In this document: piece by piece, positions 1 to 16,803 of the stretch
Numbering within the stretch: the first letter of the stretch is position 1
Layout: each line of letters begins with the position of its first letter
NCBI GenBank assembly: GCA_020746105.1
Contig: CM036622.1
Location: 39,843,477-39,907,476 of the forward strand
Length of the DNA stretch: 64,000 nucleotides
Reading direction: 5' to 3'
Source: Trogon surrucura
Lineage: Eukaryota > Chordata > Aves > Trogoniformes > Trogonidae
Program-made: the position numbers and the translations under genes
The notes under the pieces: model-generated
The model's input: only the letters and a program-made list of their open reading frames with translations
Told to the model about the DNA's origin: nothing
The model's database searches: none

Positions 1-8467
<8,467 letters not shown>

Positions 8468-9591
8468 TAACATGTTGTATCACTAGTCCTGTCACTTAGC
8501 TAGGATAATTGGGGTCTTCTGCAGAACAGAATTTTCTTAACTAAATCTAGAAAGTATTCTTGTGTTTATAGTGTAAGCTTGGAAGGAGTGGACCTCTCCT
8601 AGCAGGCGATGCTGGTTTGTTCTTAGCTTGTTTGTCGCTGAACTACTTTTTGCTGTTACTTTTTTTGTTCAGCTAATACTTACTTTGTTTTTTACACAGG
8701 ACATATATCTAAAAGATATATCTCAGATATCACTCTAGCTCTCTTTCTTGTCCTTCATTTTCCTCATGATAGCCTTTTCCATTAGCTTTCTTGTTCACTG
8801 GCATTTTATTTCCAGACATATTTTTTTTCAGTTGTTTCTGTGTGGAAAAATAAAATGTGTGCATTCGTAAGTCTCCGGAAGAGATGGCTTAAACTAAGTT
8901 TTTAGCTGGAAACCTATGTTAGCCATTCAGTACATTCATTTGTAGAAATCTTTTAACACTTTGCCTCAGAGTGTGAGAAAGATTCTTGTTGCCTAGTTTT
9001 CACATCTAAATCTAATATCATCTCCCTTTGCTTTTTTTATTAGTGTACAGAGAAACAGACTCTTTTAGACCATGATTCATCTGACCTATTTGTGATATCT
9101 CCTTTAGGATTAGATAAATTACCATTTTTCTCCCTCGAAGACAGATAGCTACCTTGGGTGCAGACATCTACATTGCAGATGCTGACATTTAGTGAGCTCA
9201 TCTCCACTGTACGTGACAGTATGAGAAGGGACTGTTTTCCATAGATGTTTAATTCTACAAAAACCTAGGAATACCTACACCTACTTGTTGGTTTTTTCAA
9301 CTCACTAATGTTCCTCTACCTTATGATAGGTATAGCATTGCTAAACATGAAAGAAAACGCTCACTGTAACCCCCATTTGCAGTACTCCCTTACTTTTAAG
9401 AGCCTGGACACTTTCTAATGGGCAATAGTGAGGATGAAGAAACACTGGAAGTGTTATTAAGGATGTATCTAGGGATCGCTTGGGGAAAAGCTTGTGCAGG
9501 GAAGATAAAGACATCCGTTCATAGTGACAGCAGTGTGAAGTGGGACATGAACATGAACAGAATGGTTTATCTTTAAAACCCTATTATAATA

Positions 9592-9618
9592 AATCACAGA
9601 ATCACAGAATCACAGAAT
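9592..9618 (-). repeat. CR1 3' tail repeats (ATTCTGTG)3
   Basis: On the element strand three units of ATTCTGTG end the CR1. CR1 elements end in short tandem octamers rather than poly(A), and this marks the 3' terminus. Confidence 0.9.
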
Positions 9619-9681
9619 GTTAAAGGTTGGAAGGGACCTTAAAGATCATCTAGTCCAACCCCCCTGCCAGAGCAGGATCAC

Positions 9682-12579
9682 CTACAGTAGAGCGCACAGG
9701 AACGCCTCCAGGCGGGTTTTGAATGTCTCAAGAGAAGGAGATTCCACAACCTCCCTGGGCAGCCTGTTCCAGTGCTCGGTCACCCTCACAGTAAAAAAGT
9801 TTTTCCTCATATTTTTCTGGAACCTCCTGTGTTCCAGCTTCCACCCGTTGCCCCTTGTCTTGTCAGTGGACGCCGCTGAAAAGAGCCTGGCTCCATCCTC
9901 CTGACATTCCCCCTTGACATATTTATAAACATTAATGAGGTCACCCCTCAGCCTCCTCTTCTCCAAGCTAAAGAGATCCAGCTCCTTCAACCTTTCCTCA
10001 TAAGGGAGATGCTCCACTCCCTTCACCATCTTTGTGGCTCTACGCTGGACTCTCTCAAGCAGCTCCCTGTCCTTCTTGAACTGAGGGGCCCAGAGCTGGA
10101 GACAACATTCCAAATGTGGCCTCACCAGGGCAGAGTAGAGGGGCAGGAGGACCTCTCTTGACCTACTTGCTACTCCCCTTCTAATACACCCCAGGATGCC
10201 ATTGGCCTTCTTGGCCACGAGGGCACATTGCTGGCTCATGGTCATCCTGCTGTCCACTAGAACCCCCAGGTCCCTTTCCCCTGCACTGCTCTCCAGCAGG
10301 GCAGTCCCCAACCTATATTGGCACATGGGGTTATTTTTTCCCAAGTGCAAAAATCTACACTTGCCCTTATTAAACTTCATAAGATTTCTCCCCGCCCAGC
10401 CCTCCAGCCTGTCTAGGTCTCTCTGAATGGCTGCACAGCCTTCTGGTGTGTCAACCACTCCTCCCAATTTCGTATCATCAGCAAACTTGCTGACAACATT
10501 CTCTAATCCCTCATCCAGATCATTGATAAATATATTGAAAAGCACCGGCCCGAGCACTGACCCCTGAGGGACCCCACTAGACACAGGCATCCAGCCAGAC
10601 TCAGCCCCATTGACCACGACTCTCTGGCTTCTTCCCTTCAACCAGTTCTCGACCCACCTCACTACTTGGTCATCCAGACCACACTTCCTCAGTTTACCTA
10701 TGAGGATGCTGTGGGAGACGGTGTCAAAGGCCTTGCTGATGTCCAGGTAGACCACGTCCACTGCATGGCCACCATCCATCCACCTGATTATGTCTTCATA
10801 AAAGGCTATCAGGTTGGTCAAACATGACTTCCCCTTGGCAAAGCCATGCTGACTGCTCCTAATAACCTTCTTATCCTTGATATGCCTAGAGACAGTGTCA
10901 AGGATAAGATGTTCCATCACCTTTCCAGGGATGGAGGTGAGACTGACCGGTCTGTAGTTACTCGGGTCATCCTTCCTGCCCTTCTTATAGACTGGAGTGA
11001 CATTCACTTTCCTCCGGTCTTCAGGCACCTCACCTGTTACCCATGACTTACCAAAGATGATGGAGAGTGGCCTAGCAATGACTCCCGCCAGCTCCCTCAG
11101 CACCTGCGGGTGCATCCCATCAGGGCCCATGGATTTATGAATGTCCAAGTGTTCAAACTGATCCTTAACCCACTCCTCATCAATCAGGGCACACTCCTCC
11201 TTTGTCATGACTTCCTCTGGGGCCTCAGGGGACTGAGGCTCCTGAGGACGGTCTCCAACAGTGTAGACAGAGGCAAAGAAGGCATTCAGCAACTCTGCCT
11301 TCTTTCTGTCCTCTGTCTCCAGGACACCCACCTCATTCAACAGAGGGCCTACATTGCCTCTAGTATTAGTTTTGTCAGCAATGTATTTGAAGAAGCCCTT
11401 TCCGTTGTCTTTGACCTCCCTTGCAAGTTTTAACTCCAAGGAGGCCTTAGCTTTTCTGATTGCCTCCCTGCACTCCCTGACAGCTGCCCTGTACTCCACC
11501 CAAGTGGCCAGCCCTTCCTTCCACAATTTAAACACCCTCCCTTTCCACCTGAGTCTGCCCAGCAGATCCCTGGTTAACCAAGCAGGTCTCCTGGATCTCT
11601 TTCTTGATTTCCTACCTGATGGGATGCACTGATCCTGAGCCTCAAAGAAGTGGTCTTTGAATGCCAACCAACTCTCTTGGGCCCCTTTACCTTGCAGCTG
11701 CCTGTCCCAAGGGGTATCCCCCAGCAATTGCTTGAAGAGGCCAAAGTTGGCCCTTCTGAAGTCCAGAGTCGCGATCCTGCTTGCTATTCTGTTTTTACCG
11801 CACAGGATCCTGAACTCCACTATCTCATGGTCGCTGCAGCCAAGGTTGCCCTCAACCTTCACTGCTTCAACCAGACCTTCCTTGTTGGTGAACACAAGGT
11901 CCAGCAGCGCTCCTCTCCTGGTTGGCTCATCCACCATTTGCATCAAAAAGTTATCATCGATGCACTGGAGGAACCTCCTGGACTGAGGATGGCTGGCTGT
12001 GTGGGACTTCCAGCAAACATCTGGGTAGTTGAAATCCCCCATGAGAACCAGGGCCTGGGACTGAGAGGCTGCTGTCATCTGCCTGTAAAAGGCCTCATCA
12101 ACTTCCTCCTCCTGATCAGGTGGTCTATAGTAGACACCCACCACAGTATCACCTAAGCTAGCCTGCCCCTTAATTCTTACCCATAAACTCTCTACTTGCC
12201 CCTCATCTGCCCCTGGATGGATCTCAATACACTCCAGTTGCTCTCTCACGTACAGAGCAACTCCCCCACCTCGCCTCATCGACCTGTCTTTCCTAAAAAG
12301 AACATAACCATCAAGGCCCACATTCCAGTTATGTGAGCTGTCCCACCACGTCTCTGTAATTGCAATAAGATCATAGTTCTCCAGCTGCACATAGACTTCT
12401 AATTCTCCCTGCTTATTCCCCATGCTTCTTGCATTGGTATACAGACACTTCAGAGATTTAATGGAGCATCTGTTACCGTTGCTTGTGCCTTTTATGCCTA
12501 ACCCTGGGATACTTCCCCTTGGCTCATGTGTAGAGACTCGGGTTTTATCCCCTTCCCCCTTCCAACTTAGTTTAAAGCC
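9682..12579 (-). CDS. CR1 ORF2: endonuclease-reverse transcriptase, intact
   Basis: ORF2 nicks target DNA and reverse-transcribes the element RNA at the nick. The frame is open from 12579 to the TAG at 9684-9682, 965 codons. There is no ATG until 12423, which gives 913 residues. Counting from that Met, the APE-type endonuclease shows ETWW (24-27), RGGG (51-54), YRPP (99-102), GDFN (129-132) and SDH (197-199). The first EN motif, TNARS, lies just upstream of the Met, so the functional protein must start earlier. The RT shows [11 protein letters not shown] (491-501), [13 protein letters not shown] (559-571), [11 protein letters not shown] (616-626) and FADD (647-650). The C-terminus has the CR1 signature [15 protein letters not shown] usually Trp position (residue 470) is Arg. 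No stop or frameshift is seen. Confidence 0.93.
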   Translation of the reverse strand, partial: GFKLSWKGEGDKTRVSTHEPRGSIPGLGIKGTSNGNRCSIKSLKCLYTNARSMGNKQGELEVYVQLENYDLIAITETWWDSSHNWNVGLDGYVLFRKDRSMRRGGGVALYVREQLECIEIHPGADEGQVESLWVRIKGQASLGDTVVGVYYRPPDQEEEVDEAFYRQMTAASQSQALVLMGDFNYPDVCWKSHTASHPQSRRFLQCIDDNFLMQMVDEPTRRGALLDLVFTNKEGLVEAVKVEGNLGCSDHEIVEFRILCGKNRIASRIATLDFRRANFGLFKQLLGDTPWDRQLQGKGAQESWLAFKDHFFEAQDQCIPSGRKSRKRSRRPAWLTRDLLGRLRWKGRVFKLWKEGLATWVEYRAAVRECREAIRKAKASLELKLAREVKDNGKGFFKYIADKTNTRGNVGPLLNEVGVLETEDRKKAELLNAFFASVYTVGDRPQEPQSPEAPEEVMTKEECALIDEEWVKDQFEHLDIHKSMGPDGMHPQVLRELAGVIARPLSIIFGKSWVTGEVPEDRRKVNVTPVYKKGRKDDPSNYRPVSLTSIPGKVMEHLILDTVSRHIKDKKVIRSSQHGFAKGKSCLTNLIAFYEDIIRWMDGGHAVDVVYLDISKAFDTVSHSILIGKLRKCGLDDQVVRWVENWLKGRSQRVVVNGAESGWMPVSSGVPQGSVLGPVLFNIFINDLDEGLENVVSKFADDTKLGGVVDTPEGCAAIQRDLDRLEGWAGRNLMKFNKGKCRFLHLGKNNPMCQYRLGTALLESSAGERDLGVLVDSRMTMSQQCALVAKKANGILGCIRRGVASRSREVLLPLYSALVRPHLECCLQLWAPQFKKDRELLERVQRRATKMVKGVEHLPYEERLKELDLFSLEKRRLRGDLINVYKYVKGECQEDGARLFSAASTDKTRGNGWKLEHRRFQKNMRKNFFTVRVTEHWNRLPREVVESPSLETFKTRLEAFLCALL

Positions 12580-13634
12580 CTATCTATTAATCCCGCCAAC
12601 TCTCCAGCAAGTATTCTCCTCCCTCTCTTAGACAGCTCTACACCATCTATATCTCTCATGCCCAGTACTGCAGAAACTTCCCCGTGATCATAATACCCAA
12701 AACGTTGCTGGAGGCACCAGTCTTTGAGCCATGCATTAACTGCATGTACTTTTCTTTTCCTTTCACTATTCCTGTCACCTACTAAAGGGATAGATGAGAA
12801 AACTACCTGTGCCCCCGATCCTTTGATCACCTGGCCTAACAACTTAAAGTCCTTTTTAATTCTCTGAGTACTTCTATGATTGATCTCATCACTGCCAGCC
12901 TGGACAATCAACAATGGGTAATAATCAGTGGGACTCACCAGCCTGGGAAGTTTTTTAGTAATGTCCCTAATCCGAGCTCCAGGGAGGCAACAGACTTCCC
13001 TGTGGGCTGGGTCTGGACGGCAAATGGGACCCTCTGTTCCCCTCAGGATGGAGTCACCAATGACAACTACCCTCCTTTTCTTTTTAGTTGAACTAGTCCT
13101 GATGCATGGGTCTGACTTACTCAGCGAAGTCAACCTTACGTCTCCACATTCATTCACCTCTTCTTTTCCATGGCTCTCCTCTTCCAGAGCACTGTACCTG
13201 TTCTGTAGAGGCAACTGAGCAGGTGAGGGAGGCTGGGCATGGACCCGCCTTCCTCTCCGAGCCAGGACTCATTTCCATTCCCCCTCATCACCTTGGTCCC
13301 CTCCTTTGACCTCATGGCCAGAGGGGAGGGGATCCCCTGTTGCATGTGGAGAGTGCTGTGTGTGCATCAGGGACTGGCTCCACCAATCTATCTCTCTTTC
13401 ACACTCCCTAATGCTCCTCAGCCTCTCCACTTCTTCTTTTAGCTCTACCACAAGATGGAGGAGATCATCCAACTGACCGCACCTCACACAGGCACTGTCA
13501 GATGCAGCCTCTAGGAAGCACAGGCTCAGGCACTCACTGCAGCCGGCAGCCTGCACAGCTGCGTCCTTGTGCTGGAGCACTGTTTGGGTCCCCGCACTCC
13601 TCCTCGTGGTGGCTTTCTGTCTGGTGGCAACCAT
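12567..13634 (-). pseudogene. CR1 ORF1, broken by one TGA
   Basis: ORF1 proteins of CR1 bind nucleic acid and chaperone the element RNA. From the ATG at 13634 there are 355 residues plus a TAA, with a single in-frame TGA at 13271-13269 (codon 122). The N-terminus (VATRQKATTRRSAGTQ) is followed by a cysteine cluster (CSECLSLC, then CVRCGQ), like the zinc-finger region of CR1 ORF1, and a short leucine-rich coiled coil (LDDLLHLVVELKEEVERL). The C-terminal half is an SGNH/esterase-like domain with VVVIGDSILRG (GDS at residues 193-195). Where a catalytic D-x-x-H is expected it reads DGVELS, and the Asn block reads GSDE. The TGA is compatible with CGA-to-TGA decay. The last codons GCT TTA AAC TAA form a frameshift-type site. 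Confidence 0.88.
12570..12576 (-). promoter_or_regulatory. Putative -1 frameshift slippery heptamer T TTA AAC
   Basis: On the - strand the ORF1 frame reads GCT TTA AAC TAA, so T TTA AAC fits the X XXY YYZ rule in the zero frame. It is the classic strong heptamer used in -1 programmed frameshifting. A slip back by one base gives TTT AAA CTA AGT, which is exactly the ORF2 frame. The ORF1 stop follows immediately. Downstream is a purine-rich run and a weak hairpin candidate (GGGA-AGTA-TCCC, about 30 bases on). No strong pseudoknot is obvious by eye. That it works is inference. Confidence 0.5.
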
Positions 13635-13840
13635 AATGGGGAAGAAAAAAAAAAAAGGAAAGAAAAATGATCCAAAAAAAAAAAAAATAGAAAAGAATTG
13701 ACCAGTAACCACTCCTTCACCTCTTATGCCCAGGGTCTGCGATCCTCGCCCTCCCTGAGCCACCAGTAACACCCCGCTGTGCCCTCGGATCACCAGAGTC
13801 CAGCAGGTCCTCCCCTCCCCCACACTCGCGCCGCTATACT
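13635..13840 (-). promoter_or_regulatory. CR1 5'UTR, probable internal promoter
   Basis: This is the segment upstream of the ORF1 ATG in the 9592-13840 CR1. The outer half is GC-rich. The inner half, next to the ATG, is a long polypyrimidine tract on the element strand with two T runs of about 12-14 bases (13646-13690 on + reads as A runs). CR1 5'UTRs are known to differ between subfamilies and are expected to carry the promoter. No TATA box is seen. The ORF1 frame is open through this segment back to 13823, giving a phenylalanine-rich readout that is probably not translated. Confidence 0.6.
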
Positions 13841-13849
13841 ACTTAGATG

Positions 13850-13925
13850 CAATAATCGTAGTAGAAATCAAAGAAATCAAATTGTAGATCAAATTTGATC
13901 AAATCAGTAGAAATCAAATTGTTTA
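13850..13925. repeat. Short direct repeats around a 14-bp palindrome beside CR1 5' end
   Basis: An exact 14-bp direct repeat (AGAAATCAAATTGT) lies at 13872-13885 and 13909-13922. Between the copies is a perfect 14-bp palindrome, GATCAAATTTGATC, at 13887-13900. The cluster sits directly outside the 5' end of the near-full-length CR1. It may be filler DNA made when the insertion was joined, or a pre-existing simple repeat. Confidence 0.8.
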
Positions 13926-14507
13926 TCGGTATTCCAGGTTCCAGTGATGTAACTGTGTTAACCATTGGGGAACATTATCCATGTAATAAAATCAGTAGTT
14001 TTCTTTTATGTCCAGGCAACATTTCAAACCATTTCTCCATTGATAGAAACAAAGAAAAATCCACTGAAATCCCTGTACAAAAGAGAAGGATTTGTCTCTT
14101 TCTTTTCTTCATACCTAGATTGAGTTACTATTCTTCCACTCCAGTAAAACCAAGTTTCTTATCTGTTATGATGTGACTGAAAATGCTAAGCAAATGGAAA
14201 CACCATTTTTTAGGCAGAGGACAATACCAAAATAAAACACACATTTATCTGTTTATGTTTGTTCTCAGTGTAATAAAGGCATGTTAATTTGTTTCACTCA
14301 TTGATATCATACTCATCATGCAAACAGTGGTGTCTTAATCCGTTTTGTTTAATCCATTCCACTGAATTTAATCTTTAGGTGGCATTAATCAATCAATGCA
14401 GTCAAAGCTAAAATGTCTTTTAGCAAGTGATGTAGGTTTTTCAGTAAAAATATAAGAACCTAACCATTCTGTTGGAAATAAAGGAGAAATAATTTAATAA
14501 GGGCAGA

Positions 14508-16605
14508 AGCACAGAGTGTCAGGGGTTGGAAGGGACCTCGAAAGATCATCTAGTCCAGCCCCCCTGCCAGAGCAGAATCACCTGCGGTAGGTCACACAGG
14601 AACGTGTCCAGGTGGGTTTTGAATGTCTCCAGAGAAGGAGACTCCTCAGCTTCTCTGGGCAGCCTGTGCCAGTGCTCTGTCACCCTCACAGTGAAAAAGG
14701 TTTTCTTAATGTTTTTGTGGAACCTCCTATGCTCGAGCTTTCACCCGTTGCCCCTTGTCCTGTTATTAGACATCCCTGAGTCTGGCTCCATCCTCCTGAC
14801 CCTCGCCCTTTACACATTTATAAACGTTAATGAGGTCACCTCTCAGCCTCCTCTTCTCCAGACTGAAGAGACCCAGCTCTTTCAGCCTTTCCTCATGAGG
14901 AGATGTTCCACTCCCTTAATCATCTTCGTGGCTCTGTGCTGGACTCTCTGTAGCAGTTCCCTGTTCTTCTTGAGCTGAGGGCCCAGAACTGGACACATTA
15001 TTCCAAATGTGGCCTCACCAGGGCGGAGTAGAGGAGGAGAAGAACCTCTCTCGACCCACTAGCCACACTCCTTCTAATACACCCCAGGATGCCGTTGGCC
15101 TTCTTGGCCACGAGGGCACATTGCTGGCTCATGGTCATCCTGCTGTCCACTAGAACCCCCAGGTCCCTTTCCTCTGCGCTGCTCTCCAACGGGTCAGTCC
15201 CCAGCCTGTACTGGTACTTGGGGTTGTTCTTTCCCAGATGCAAGACTCTACACTTGCTCTTGTTGTATTTCATAAAATTTCCCCCTGCCCAACTCTCCAG
15301 GCTGTCCAGGTCTCGCTGAATGGCAGCACAGTCTTCTGGTGTGTTAGCCACTACTCCCAGTTTTGTGTCAGCAAACTTGCTGACAGTGCTCTCTAATCCC
15401 TCATCCAGGTCATTGATGACTACATTAAATCCTACTGGTCCCAGTACCAGCCACTGAGGGACTCCACTACATACAGGCCTCCAACTAGACTCTGTCTCCT
15501 TGAGTAGAGCTCTCTGACTTCTTTCCTTCAACCAGTTCACAATCCACGTCACTACCCAATCGTCCCGACCACACTTCCTCAGTTTAGCTATGAGAATGCT
15601 ATGGGAAGACAGTGTCACATGCTTTACTGAAATCAAGATAAATCACGTCCACTGCATGGCCGCCATCTGTCCACCTGGTTATGTCCTCATAAAAGGCTAT
15701 TGGGTTGGTCAAACATGACTTACCCTTGGTAATACCATGTCGACTGCTCCTAGTGACCCTCATATCCTTGATATGCCTAGAGATAGTGCCAAGGATAAGT
15801 TATTCGATCACCTTTCCAGGGATAGAAGTGAGACTGACCAGTCTGTAATTGCCCTTTTTGAAGACTGGAGTGACATTTGCTTTCATCCAGTCCGCAGGCA
15901 CCTCTCCTGTTGCCCACAGCTTACCAAAGATGGTGGAGAGTGGCCTAGCAATGACTTCTGCCAGCTCCCTCAGCACCCGCGGGTGCATCCCATCAGGGCC
16001 CGTGGATTTATGGATGTCCAAGTGTTCAGATTGATCCCTAACCCAGTCCACCTCAACCAGGGCAAAGTCTTCCTTTATCTTGACTTCCTCTGGGGCCTCA
16101 GGGATCTGGTGCTCCTGAGGACAGTCTCCAGCAGTATAGACAGAGACAAAGAAGGCATTCAGTAACTCTGCCTTCTCTATCATCTGTCACCAGGGCACCC
16201 ACCTCATTCACCAGAGGGCCTACATTGCCTGTAGAGTTAGTTTTATCTGCAGTGTATTTGAAGAAGCCCTTTCTGTTGACCTTGACCTCCCTCTCATGGT
16301 TTAATTCCAGGGAGGCCTTAGGTTTTCCAATTGCCTCCCTACATCCTCTGACAGCAGTCCTATACTCCACCCAAGTGGCCAGACCCTCCTTCCATGATCT
16401 ATATACTCTCTTCTTCCACTTGAGTTTGCCCAGCAGATCCCTGGTTAACCATGCAGGTCTCATGGTTCTCTTTCTTGATTTCATACCTGTTGGGATGCAC
16501 TGACCTTGAGCTTGTAAAAAGTGATCCTTGAATACTGACCAACTATCTTGGGCTCCTTTACCTTCTAGTACCTTGTCCCATGAGATTTCCCCTAGCAAAT
16601 GCAAA
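14508..16605 (-). mobile_element. 5'-truncated, decayed CR1
   Basis: A second CR1 in the same intron and orientation starts about 670 bases from the first. It lacks the 5'UTR, ORF1 and the endonuclease; homology begins in the linker after EN (WDKVLEGKGAQDSW matches [14 protein letters not shown] of the intact copy). The 3' end is marked by one imperfect octamer (ACTCTGTG). It is more diverged than the first copy and was probably inserted earlier. It is an independent insertion, since its 5' truncation point is different. Confidence 0.93.
14582..16604 (-). pseudogene. CR1 ORF2 remnant (linker and RT)
   Basis: On the - strand the ORF2 remnant is spread over several frames: 16604-16098, then 16183-15800, then 15636-14998, then a decayed C-terminus. 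RT blocks remain visible ([18 protein letters not shown]-then-WLVLGP). Motif A is broken by a frameshift. The catalytic FADD has lost one Asp codon (SKFADTKLG), and the SGVPQG block has Trp for Gly. The product would be inactive. Confidence 0.9.
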
Positions 16606-16770
16606 GGCCGGGAGGAACTAAATCAGCCCAGATCATCAAATTTATGCAACATGTGATGTAAACTATGTCCTCTTTTGGTTACTAGGAAAATTGTGGTACT
16701 TACAAAGAATCAGCCATTTAGCAAGTATTATAAAAAGTTCTCGTCATGAAGTGATGGCCTTTCGCTGTGA

Positions 16771-16803
16771 GTGGTAAAACCACTAATGCAGTGGTAAAAC
16801 CAC
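16771..16803. repeat. Two tandem copies of a small hairpin
   Basis: GTGGTAAAACCAC, itself an inverted repeat (GTGGT/ACCAC around AAA), occurs at 16771-16783 and again at 16791-16803, a period of 20 bases. Its function is unknown. Confidence 0.8.

Larger units (their letters stand above)
9592..13840 (-). mobile_element. Near-full-length CR1 LINE
   Basis: This is a CR1 non-LTR retrotransposon read on the - strand. In its own 5'-3' order it has a GC-rich 5'UTR (about 13840-13635), ORF1 (13634-12567), ORF2 (open from 12579 to 9682), a 3'UTR of about 90 bases, and a tail of three ATTCTGTG units (9592-9618). Most CR1 copies are strongly 5'-truncated, so a 4.2-kb copy with UTR and both ORFs is uncommon. 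ORF2 has no stop or frameshift and ORF1 has one TGA, which points to a fairly recent insertion. The 5' boundary is set by the drop from GC-rich sequence to AT-rich intron and is good to roughly 10-15 bases. I found no clear target-site duplication. Confidence 0.95.

Noticed and set aside
9617-12156. Open frames on + across the CR1
   Set aside because: Antisense shadows of the CR1 ORF2 reading.
13840-13865. Target-site duplication for the long CR1
   Set aside because: Only a few shared A/T bases with the other flank near 9585; not convincing, and CR1 often lacks clear duplications.
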